Shown piece after piece: positions 1 to 5,870 of a stretch of DNA of 8,934 nucleotides. Numbering within the stretch: position 1 is the stretch's first letter; each line of letters starts with the position of its first letter. The stretch spans positions 1-8,934 of the forward strand of contig CAYGZM010000152.1 of the NCBI GenBank assembly GCA_964354365.1, given 5' to 3'. Source of the stretch: CAYGZM01 sp964354365 (lineage in GTDB: Bacteria > Planctomycetota > Phycisphaerae > Sedimentisphaerales > Anaerobacaceae). Position numbers and translations under genes: made by a program. The notes under the pieces are model-generated. The model worked only from the letters and a program-made list of their open reading frames with translations. It did no database searches and was not told the DNA's origin.

Positions 1-2
1 GT

Positions 3-374
3 AAGCAGATTGAGTATTGGAGAACGAGTAGCGACGAAGACTTCGCGGCCGCAGAGTCCCTGCTGGAGAGGGGCCACTTGCGGCACAGCCTTTTCTTTGC
101 GCATCTGGCAATCGAAAAGATGCTCAAGGCGCACGTCGTTCACAAGACCGGCGACATACCGCCGCGAATTCACAACCTTGTTCGTTTGGCGCGATTGGCG
201 GGTCTCGAAGCTGGCAAGGAACGGGAATCCGTTTTACGCCGGTTCGATGTGCACCAGTTGCAGGGTTGGTATCCTGATTCGCAGCAGGTGCCGCTTGCTG
301 CTCCTATTGCGCGAGATGAGCTTATTAAGGCAATGGAGATACACCGGTGGTTGAAAGCACAATTGCCAATGTGA
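3..374 (+). CDS. HEPN-domain protein, 5' end outside the window
   Basis: HEPN proteins of the Pfam HEPN type pair with MNT nucleotidyltransferases; in several characterised pairs the HEPN partner is an RNase toxin. The reading frame is open from base 3, so the gene is cut by the window edge; a TTG at 78 is in frame but would remove the first conserved helix, so I do not take it as the start. Visible family features are an opening helix beginning KQIEYWRTSSDEDFAAAESL, then the helix LRHSLFFAHLAIEKMLKAHVV (A-x-EK-x-LKA signature), then PPRIHNLVRLA, matching the usual H-[DN]-L turn. The toxin motif R-x(4-6)-H is not evident around this His, so RNase activity is uncertain. The stop lies inside the next gene, so the two are translationally linked. 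The HEPN fold is fairly sure; toxin function is inferred. Confidence 0.82.
   Translation, partial: KQIEYWRTSSDEDFAAAESLLERGHLRHSLFFAHLAIEKMLKAHVVHKTGDIPPRIHNLVRLARLAGLEAGKERESVLRRFDVHQLQGWYPDSQQVPLAAPIARDELIKAMEIHRWLKAQLPM
335..338 (+). promoter_or_regulatory. Ribosome-binding site GGAG for the MNT gene
   Basis: GGAG sits 8 bases before the GTG at 347, inside the end of the HEPN gene. It supports GTG 347 over the other in-frame GTG at 371, which overlaps the HEPN stop as GTGA but has no good Shine-Dalgarno sequence upstream. Confidence 0.5.
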
Positions 375-670
375 TAAGGCAGTATCTTGCGGCATTGCCG
401 GCTGTGGGCATTCACGCTCGTAAGGCGATACTTTTCGGCTCGTTTGCGAGAGGGCGCGCACACGAGTACAGTGACATTGACCTGGTTGTCATAGCTCCGG
501 AGTTTGACGCCCAGCGCCGGTTCGATATGGTCAAAGATCTCTGGCAGACGACCCTCATGGCGGATGTCCGTATCGAGCCCATTCCGTGCGGGGAGAAGGA
601 ATGGGAGATCGACCAGGGCCGTCCGATCCTCGAAATTGCCCGGCGAGAAGGCGTTGAAATCGCTCCGTAA
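347..670 (+). CDS. MNT-type nucleotidyltransferase, likely antitoxin of the HEPN pair
   Basis: A small (107 residues) minimal nucleotidyltransferase of the polymerase beta superfamily. The defining motif GS-x10-D-x-D is complete: LFGSFARG, then HEYSDIDLVV, with both metal-binding aspartates present. In studied HEPN/MNT modules the MNT protein neutralises its HEPN partner, in one case by AMPylating it; whether that holds here is inferred. The GTG start at 347 has a GGAG site 8 bases upstream and gives a 28-base overlap with the HEPN gene. The alternative GTG at 371 would give 99 residues, still including the whole catalytic motif. The family assignment is strong from the motif and the gene order. 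Confidence 0.88.
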   Translation: MVESTIANVIRQYLAALPAVGIHARKAILFGSFARGRAHEYSDIDLVVIAPEFDAQRRFDMVKDLWQTTLMADVRIEPIPCGEKEWEIDQGRPILEIARREGVEIAP

Positions 671-808
671 ATGAACCTTGGTTCGGCAAGCGGGTGATTA
701 AGGTGATGACTGCGGTGGACAACGCGATGATATGCGTGGCGCTCATAGACCAGGCCCAGACGGAGCTTGGTGAGAATACAGGTCGAGTGTAATTGAAAGG
801 AGACAATT
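671..808 (+). other. Gap with a doubtful 32-codon ORF (694-792)
   Basis: This gap between the MNT gene and the large lipoprotein has no recognised gene. A GTG-started frame from 694 to the TAA at 790-792 would encode 32 residues (VIKVMTAVDNAMICV at its start), and an internal ATG at 706 would give 28. No good Shine-Dalgarno sequence precedes either start and I recognise no homology. The end of the gap carries AAGGAG at 797-802, six bases before the lipoprotein ATG. The ORF could be a remnant or chance. No convincing promoter or terminator was seen. Confidence 0.25.
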
Positions 809-3097
809 ATGGTTAGGTTTTATCACACACTAATTATTTGTGCCGTACTCGTGGCGTCGGTTGGCTGCAGCAAGAAGCAGACCCCTGCCGCGCCGCAGAA
901 ACAAGCAGCCGCGACGAAGCAGGAACCTGCTCTGGGGCTGATGACGGTGGCGCCGGACAATGTCCTGGCGTTTGTCGCCACCGCCGGCTGCGACAATCTC
1001 AAGCCCGCCTTTGAAAAGAGCGTTCTCGGCCGGATTTGGAACGACCCGGAGGTGCAGAATCTCTATCAGACGGCCACGAAACAGCTTCTGACATTGGCAA
1101 AGAAGCAGATACCGGATGCCAATGAAGCTCAGGTCCCTGAGATGGTGCTGAACTTTGCCGGATTGGCGCTGGCCGGGCCGGCCATTCTGGGCGCTGCCTA
1201 CAAGCAGACCGATGAAGGCCCGCCTGTTTACGGCTTCGTAATCATCGACGCCGGCGAGCATAAAGCGGAGATCGCCGCGAGGCTCTCCAAGCTCGAAGGG
1301 CTGGCGCGCGAAGGCGATATAAAGGAAGTTGAAATTGGCTCATTCAAGATGCATGGGCCAGCGGATAATCGAGGCGTCCCCGGATATTGGGGCTGGGTGG
1401 ATAATTACCTTGTTGCCGCCGTGAACGACGGCGAGGGCCTGGCCATAAAACACATCCGGCAGCCGCACGCCACGGCCCCCGACTATCTCAAGGCGCTCCC
1501 GACAGCCAACGACGTGCTCGCTACTTATGTCGATTGCCAAAAGGTCGGCGACGTGGTGAAGACCGTGGCGGACCAGCAGAGCGCATCGGACAAGCTTGCC
1601 GTGGTCTCAACCGTAATCGAGAAGCTCGGCCTGAAAAATGTCGGAACAATCACTTCCGGGACGCGGTTTGACGGCCCCGATATGGTTTTCACTGAATTCA
1701 TAGAAGCACCGGCGCCGAGAACGGGTCTGTTCGCAGGCTACAAGGCCATAGACCTTAAGATGTTCGATATGGTTGACCCTCGGGCCGTGCGTGCAGGCGC
1801 CGTCAACTGTGACGTCGGCGGAATGTACGACACGATAATGACTGCAATCAAAGCCGCTGCGCCGGCCAATGTCTCTGCCGAGATCGATCAGAAAATCGCC
1901 GATGTTCAATCGCAGGTTCAGGTCGATATTCGCAAGGACCTGCTGGGCGCTTTCGCAGGCCCGCTGGTCTGGTACTCGGTCCCCGGCGGCGTTGTAGTGG
2001 AAGCGCCAGGCGGCGGAGTCGTCGTCATTGCCGAGCTGAAGGATGGACCGCTCCTCGAAAAGACCCTCGATTCTCTCGGAAAGTTCGCCGCCGCTGTCGG
2101 TCAAGGCGTCGTGCAGGTCAGCTCTCAGGTACAGCCCGATGGAAGAACTCTGCGCACCTGGGTCATCGCGCCGCTGGCGATGGTGCAGGTAATGCCCTGC
2201 TGGATGGTCGTGGATAACCGCATCGTCATAGCCTCGAATCCGGCCATGCACAAGCTCGCCCTGGCGCAGATGGCTTCGCCTAAGGCCGTTACACAGTCTA
2301 TCCGCACCACGGAAGGATACAAAAAGGCCACTGCAAAGCTCCCCAAGAATCTGCTGTTCCTTTCGTACACCGATTCAAAGGTCCAATTCAAACAGATGAT
2401 GCTCACTCTACAGGGATTCTGGCCTATGGTAACTATGTTCGCAGCGAAGGCCCAAATCACTCTGCCCGCGATGCTTCCCTCGCTTACCGGCGTTGTCGAA
2501 GATATGGGGCCCTCCTGCCAGTATTCCTGGTTCGACGACAAAGGTCTGCATTCCCGCTACCACGGCTCCGGCATTGAGCTTAGCCTGGGCTCCATAGCCG
2601 GCGTTTCACTTGGCGCCGGCGTTATGATGCCTGCCCTGGTACGTGCCAGAAGCCAGGCCAGTCGGGTAACCTCTGCCTCAAACCTTAAACTGATAGCATT
2701 AAGCTGCCGCATCTACGCGGAGGACAACGACGGCAAATTCCCGACAAATCTCGAAGATCTTATTGAGAAGACTAATCTTTCGCCTAGAAGCCTTGAATCT
2801 GCGCTTAAACCCAAGGGTTTTGACGGACCCAGCTACATATACGTTGCCGGGCAGACTACTGCGATGGAGCCGGGCAATGTCATTGCCTGCGACAACCCGG
2901 CCTTTATGTCTGAAGGTCTGAATGTGCTCTTTATGGACGGTCATGTGACCTGGATGAAGCCGGATGAGTTCTTGAAAGAACTTGAGGCGACATACAAGCG
3001 ACTCGGCAGAGAAATGCCTCAAATAAAATTCAAGGGTTCCAAGCAGCCTGTGCCTGTTGAAGAGACTAAGCCGGTTCCAGCGCCTCTGCAAAAATGA
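809..3097 (+). CDS. Large lipoprotein with a C-terminal pilin-like segment
   Basis: A 762-residue exported lipoprotein of unknown function. The first 20 residues form a lipoprotein signal: VRFYH, a hydrophobic run, then SVGC with Cys20 as the likely lipidation site (Ser at -3 is not the usual Leu). A Lys/Ala/Pro/Gln-rich linker follows to about residue 42. The body (about 43-580) starts VAPDNVLAFVATAG and contains GRIWNDPEVQ, resembling large planctomycete lipoproteins loosely related to DUF3352; this is from memory and uncertain. From about 588 it changes to a pilin-like pattern: IEL at 589-591, a Gly/Ala-rich hydrophobic stretch, PALVRAR at 608-614, SNLK at 624-627, YAEDNDGKFP, and LFMDGHV around 707-713. 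These are familiar from planctomycete pseudopilin-like (DUF1559-type) proteins. The His of the H-x9-DG motif is Met here. AAGGAG lies six bases before the ATG. Probably anchored in the envelope. Confidence 0.78.
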   Translation: MVRFYHTLIICAVLVASVGCSKKQTPAAPQKQAAATKQEPALGLMTVAPDNVLAFVATAGCDNLKPAFEKSVLGRIWNDPEVQNLYQTATKQLLTLAKKQIPDANEAQVPEMVLNFAGLALAGPAILGAAYKQTDEGPPVYGFVIIDAGEHKAEIAARLSKLEGLAREGDIKEVEIGSFKMHGPADNRGVPGYWGWVDNYLVAAVNDGEGLAIKHIRQPHATAPDYLKALPTANDVLATYVDCQKVGDVVKTVADQQSASDKLAVVSTVIEKLGLKNVGTITSGTRFDGPDMVFTEFIEAPAPRTGLFAGYKAIDLKMFDMVDPRAVRAGAVNCDVGGMYDTIMTAIKAAAPANVSAEIDQKIADVQSQVQVDIRKDLLGAFAGPLVWYSVPGGVVVEAPGGGVVVIAELKDGPLLEKTLDSLGKFAAAVGQGVVQVSSQVQPDGRTLRTWVIAPLAMVQVMPCWMVVDNRIVIASNPAMHKLALAQMASPKAVTQSIRTTEGYKKATAKLPKNLLFLSYTDSKVQFKQMMLTLQGFWPMVTMFAAKAQITLPAMLPSLTGVVEDMGPSCQYSWFDDKGLHSRYHGSGIELSLGSIAGVSLGAGVMMPALVRARSQASRVTSASNLKLIALSCRIYAEDNDGKFPTNLEDLIEKTNLSPRSLESALKPKGFDGPSYIYVAGQTTAMEPGNVIACDNPAFMSEGLNVLFMDGHVTWMKPDEFLKELEATYKRLGREMPQIKFKGSKQPVPVEETKPVPAPLQK

Positions 3098-3135
3098 TTT
3101 GTGCGTGAGCATTGACTGCTTTCGTACAGGTTCGC

Positions 3136-3151
3136 CTTGCGTTCGCGCAGG
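3136..3151 (+). other. Hairpin with TTCG tetraloop
   Basis: CTTGCG pairs with CGCAGG (one G-T wobble) around a TTCG loop at 3142-3145, an unusually stable tetraloop in RNA. No T tract follows, so it is not a classical terminator for the upstream lipoprotein gene. It overlaps the proposed -35 element and spacer of the argG promoter. Confidence 0.4.
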
Positions 3152-3164
3152 AGGATAGTATAAT
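3137..3164 (+). promoter_or_regulatory. Possible sigma70-type promoter for argG
   Basis: A perfect TATAAT at 3159-3164 lies 16 bases after TTGCGT (3137-3142), which matches the first half of TTGACA only. It is 37 bases before the argG ATG, so a short leader is expected. The upstream gene ends at 3097 on the same strand, so argG may have its own transcript. No arginine-repressor box was recognised. Confidence 0.5.
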
Positions 3165-3201
3165 CCGGTTTTCAGAGTCACCGATTTTCTGAGGCACAGA
3201 T

Positions 3202-4437
3202 ATGGCTAAGGCCGAAAAGGTAGTATTGGCGTACAGCGGCGGGTTGGATACGAGCGTCATCCTTCCGTGGCTCAAAGAGACCTACGGCTACGAGGTAATC
3301 GCCTTCGCCGCGGAGCTCGGCCAGGGCGACGAGCTGGCCGGCATCAAACGCAAGGCCCTTGCAAGCGGGGCGGTCAAGTGCGTCGTCAAGGACCTGCGAA
3401 AGGAGTTTGTCGAAGAATACCTCTGGCCTATGCTCAAGGCGGGGGCGGTCTATGAGAAGGCGTACCTGCTCGGCACGAGCATCGCCCGGCCTCTGATTGC
3501 AAAGCACCAGGTGGAAGTCGCCCACGCCGAAGGCGCAACCGCCGTCGCCCACGGCGCTACAGGCAAGGGCAACGACCAGGTCCGCTTTGAGCTGACCTAT
3601 ATGGCCCTGGACCCGTCGCTCAAAATCGTTGCTCCGTGGAAGGACCCGAACTTCACGCTGACCTCACGCGAGGCCGCCGTCGATTACGCCAAAGAACGCA
3701 AGATCCCCATCGAGCAAAGCAAAAAAAAGATATATTCCCGCGACCGCAACCTCTGGCACATCTCCCACGAAGGCGCCGACCTCGAGAACCCGGCCAATGA
3801 GCCGAAAGATGATTTGTTTGTTATCTCTCAGCCGGTCTCCAAGGCGCCGGACAAGCCGGACTACGTAACGATAGGCTTCCACGAGGGTGTGCCGATCAAG
3901 CTCAACGAGGGATTGATAACCGGCGTAGAGATGATTGAAGCCTTGAATAAAATCGGCGGCAGGCACGGCGTCGGCCAGGTCGATCTCGTCGAAAACCGCC
4001 TCGTCGGCATAAAGTCACGCGGCGTCTATGAAACGCCGGGCGGCACAATACTGATGACTGCGCATAGCTGCCTCGAGAGCATCACGCTCGACCGGGAAAC
4101 AGCGCACTACAAGCAGCAAGTCGCCCTGAAATACGCCGAGCTTGTTTATTACGGCCAGTGGTTCAGCCCCCTGCGGCAGGCCCTCGACGCCTTTGTCGAG
4201 GCCACGCAGCGCAACGTTACCGGCGACGTGCGAATGAAACTCTTTAAGGGGCGCTGCACGCCCGCGGGTATAACCAGCCCCTACAGCCTCTACCGCACCG
4301 ACCTGGCGAGCTTCGTAATGGGCGCCGAATACGACCCAACCGACGCAAAGGGCTTCATCCGCTTGTTCGGCCTGCCCACAAAAGTCGCAGCTATGGTCCA
4401 AAAGGAGAGAGAACACAGAATGACAAACAGCGAATAA
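3202..4437 (+). CDS. argG: Argininosuccinate synthase
   Basis: Cytosolic enzyme of arginine biosynthesis that joins citrulline and aspartate, using ATP, to give argininosuccinate, AMP and pyrophosphate. The N-terminal ATP pyrophosphatase loop is intact (AYSGGLDTS, residues 10-18), and the citrulline/aspartate-binding stretch GATGKGNDQVRFE is at 118-130. Other family landmarks are LGTSIARPLIAK, YSRDRNLWHISHEG, GRHGVGQVDLVENR and GVYETPGGTIL. The 411 residues fit the roughly 400-residue bacterial type. The ATG at 3202 is preceded by a modest GAGG seven bases upstream, and the N-terminus MAKAEKVVLAYSGG is right for the family. No argH or other arg gene is in the window. One oddity: the last eight residues (404-411) and the stop codon are written by a run of 7-base repeats that continues past the gene, so the normal C-terminus has probably been altered by repeat DNA. 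Confidence 0.97.
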   Translation: MAKAEKVVLAYSGGLDTSVILPWLKETYGYEVIAFAAELGQGDELAGIKRKALASGAVKCVVKDLRKEFVEEYLWPMLKAGAVYEKAYLLGTSIARPLIAKHQVEVAHAEGATAVAHGATGKGNDQVRFELTYMALDPSLKIVAPWKDPNFTLTSREAAVDYAKERKIPIEQSKKKIYSRDRNLWHISHEGADLENPANEPKDDLFVISQPVSKAPDKPDYVTIGFHEGVPIKLNEGLITGVEMIEALNKIGGRHGVGQVDLVENRLVGIKSRGVYETPGGTILMTAHSCLESITLDRETAHYKQQVALKYAELVYYGQWFSPLRQALDAFVEATQRNVTGDVRMKLFKGRCTPAGITSPYSLYRTDLASFVMGAEYDPTDAKGFIRLFGLPTKVAAMVQKEREHRMTNSE

Positions 4438-4543
4438 CGAATCACAAAATGAGGATCGGGGTTCACAGTTCACAGTCTGTTGTTCGTTGTTTCCGCCTTC
4501 GGCGGATTCATCGATGAACTGCGAACTACAAACGACGAACTAA
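4411..4543. repeat. Degenerate heptanucleotide repeats in three blocks of alternating orientation
   Basis: Block A (units starting 4411, 4418, 4425, 4432, 4439, 4446) follows roughly RAAYNAC, for example GAATGAC, GAATAAC and GAATCAC. Block B (units starting 4461, 4468, 4475, 4482, 4489) is the reverse orientation, beginning GTTCACA twice. Block C (units starting 4516, 4523, 4530, 4537) returns to the forward orientation, with GAACTGC and GAACTAC. Blocks B and C flank a GC hairpin (4493-4505) and a short palindrome (4507-4518). Block A overlaps the argG 3' end. The period of seven is read directly; the origin is unknown. It recalls the short tandem heptamer repeats (STRR) described in cyanobacteria, but the unit differs. 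No convincing ORF was found here. Confidence 0.7.
4482..4540. repeat. Nested inverted repeat able to fold into a branched structure
   Basis: An 11-base outer arm (4482-4492, GTTCGTTGTTT) pairs with 4530-4540 (AAACGACGAAC) with one G-T wobble. Enclosed are CCGCC-TTC-GGCGG (4493-4505) and the perfect palindrome TTCATCGATGAA (4507-4518). In RNA or extruded DNA this could form a three-way branched structure. It lies 45 bases after the argG stop. No T tract follows, so any terminator role would not be the classical rho-independent kind. Confidence 0.6.
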
Positions 4544-4547
4544 TGAG

Positions 4548-4620
4548 TTCTGCAAAATTGCAGGTTATCAACAAACGATTTTTTCTTTTGTAAGCAGGCC
4601 TAACCTGCAATTTTACAGAA
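4548..4620. repeat. 20-base inverted repeat with 33-base spacer
   Basis: The left arm 4548-4567 (TTCTGCAAAATTGCAGGTTA) and the right arm 4601-4620 are reverse complements with a single mismatch. The spacer holds ACAAA and TTTTGT, which can pair inside the loop, and GCAGG at 4594-4598, which competes with GCAGG of the left arm for CCTGC at 4604-4608. It sits in the leader of the prepilin peptidase gene. It could be a transcript structure, a protein-binding palindrome or a remnant of a miniature mobile element; no flanking target duplication was recognised. Confidence 0.65.
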
Positions 4621-4621
4621 G

Positions 4622-4640
4622 CCTTACATCTATAAGGAGG
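4622..4640 (+). promoter_or_regulatory. Small hairpin overlapping the ribosome-binding site of the prepilin peptidase
   Basis: AAGGAGG at 4634-4640 is a strong Shine-Dalgarno sequence four bases before GTG 4645, or ten before an in-frame GTG at 4651. CCTTA (4622-4626) can pair with TAAGG (4633-4637) over a six-base loop, covering half of the site. The stem is short, so a regulatory effect is only possible, not shown. Confidence 0.45.
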
Positions 4641-4644
4641 CAAT

Positions 4645-5829
4645 GTGGCGGTGCCGGATTGGATTTGGTTTGTATTTATCTTTGCGTTCGGCTGCTGTAT
4701 CGGCAGCTTTATCAACGTGGTCATTTACCGCCTGCCGCGCGACAAATCGCTCGTTACCCCGCCGTCGGCTTGCCCGGCCTGCGATAAGCATATTCGCTTC
4801 TATGACAATATCCCGCTGGTTTCGTGGCTGCTCTTGGGCCGAAAGTGCCGATATTGCAAAGCCCCTATCTCACCGCGGTACTTCATTGTCGAGCTGCTGA
4901 CCGGCTCGCTCTTTCTCGGCCTTTTCATATTGTACCATCGCACCGATGTGCGCCTGGGCCTCGGTTCGCTCGCGGACGGCCGATGGCTTGCTTATCTGGT
5001 GCACATAGTCCTCTTGGGCGCCTTCATTGCAGCTTCAGCAATCGACCTTGAATACTGGGTCATTCCGCTTTCCATCTGCTGGTTCGTTACGGCCGCCGGC
5101 TTCATCGCATCGACACTCGGCGTTTACGTGATTCCAGTCTCTCTGATTCGCCAGGGCCGGCTCTTGCCCTGGGCTACCGCCGGGACCGCGGCCCTGGCCC
5201 TCGGCGCCGCCATCGGCCTGGGCGTATCCTGGGTGCTCGTTGTAACCGGCCTAATCAAAAGAAGTTACGAACCGAACGACAAGGATGATTGCCGCAGCGC
5301 CTCGCAGCAGAACGCGCCGCCCCCTGCGAAGCCGCAGGAATCGCCCGAACCCCACTTCAACCATCGCATCGAGAGCTGCAGGGAGGTCCTTTTCCTGCTT
5401 CCGATAATCGCCTCTGCGATAGCCGCGTACTGGATTCTCAGCAGGGCGGTCTCGGAGAAGACCTGGAGCGAATTTCCTATGCAACATCCTGCCGTTGCGG
5501 GGCTTCTGGGCAGCGTGTGGGGTTACTTTATCGGCTGTGGAGTAGTCTGGGCCGTCCGAATACTTGGGACGTTCGGCTTTGGAAAAGAGGCGATGGGACT
5601 CGGCGATGTTCACCTGATGGGCGCAGCCGGGGCCGTGATAGGGCCGCTGCCGGTGGTCGTCGCATTCTTCATCGCGCCCTTCTTCGGACTGGCCTGGGCC
5701 GGCTGCCAGATGTTTTTCAAAAAAATTCGACAAATTCCTTACGGTCCCTTCTTGTCATTAGGCGTGCTTACTGTTATGATTTTCAATGACTGGATTTGGA
5801 ACCGTATAGGTTTGATGTTTTATCGTTAG
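4645..5829 (+). CDS. Type IV prepilin peptidase (A24 family), enlarged
   Basis: Inner-membrane aspartic protease and N-methylase (PilD/GspO/ComC-like) that trims and methylates prepilins and pseudopilins. The first membrane segment carries GSFINVVIYRLPR, followed by the cytosolic zinc-type domain with CPAC (Cys43, Cys46) and CRYC (Cys68, Cys71) flanking NIPLVSWLLLGR. Both catalytic aspartates are present: Asp134 in SAIDLEYWVIP and Asp321 in MGLGDVHLMGA. The usual IPD after the first Asp is IPL here. At 394 residues it is well above the common 250-290; the surplus includes extra hydrophobic segments and a polar Pro/Gln/Asp-rich insert at about 205-247. The GTG start fits the strong ribosome-binding site; GTG 4651 is an alternative, and an ATG at 4643 is in the wrong frame. 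No pilin genes are adjacent. The OmpA-like gene follows after 41 bases, so the two may be co-transcribed. Confidence 0.93.
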   Translation: MAVPDWIWFVFIFAFGCCIGSFINVVIYRLPRDKSLVTPPSACPACDKHIRFYDNIPLVSWLLLGRKCRYCKAPISPRYFIVELLTGSLFLGLFILYHRTDVRLGLGSLADGRWLAYLVHIVLLGAFIAASAIDLEYWVIPLSICWFVTAAGFIASTLGVYVIPVSLIRQGRLLPWATAGTAALALGAAIGLGVSWVLVVTGLIKRSYEPNDKDDCRSASQQNAPPPAKPQESPEPHFNHRIESCREVLFLLPIIASAIAAYWILSRAVSEKTWSEFPMQHPAVAGLLGSVWGYFIGCGVVWAVRILGTFGFGKEAMGLGDVHLMGAAGAVIGPLPVVVAFFIAPFFGLAWAGCQMFFKKIRQIPYGPFLSLGVLTVMIFNDWIWNRIGLMFYR

Positions 5830-5870
5830 CAGGAAGGAACTGACATTCAAGGATTATAGGGAGGTCTCAA

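Noticed and set aside
10..354. A 114-residue frame overlapping the HEPN gene on the plus strand
   Set aside because: Arg/Ser/Leu-rich out-of-frame translation with no domain; the HEPN frame shows the family signature and is open from the window edge.
1607..2251. A 214-residue open frame on the minus strand
   Set aside because: It is antisense to the large lipoprotein gene, whose signal peptide and domain pattern are clear; no family features were seen in the antisense frame.
3721..3730. A run of eight A then G in argG, containing an in-phase A AAA AAG slippery heptamer that could give a -1 frameshift
   Set aside because: It encodes the KKK of a stretch usual for ArgG (KKKIYSRDRNLW), the -1 frame ends after about two dozen codons, and there is no known frameshift product for this enzyme.
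4449..4517. A 22-codon ATG-started ORF between argG and the prepilin peptidase
   Set aside because: It lies entirely inside the heptamer repeat and hairpin, has no ribosome-binding site, and its residues simply reflect the repeat.
4548..4620. The long inverted repeat as a rho-independent terminator for argG
   Set aside because: The stem is AT-rich and is not followed by a T tract; the only T run lies inside the loop.
5830..5870. A separate promoter for the OmpA-like gene
   Set aside because: The 41-base gap shows only the ribosome-binding site; no -10/-35 pair was convincing, so co-transcription with the prepilin peptidase is simpler.
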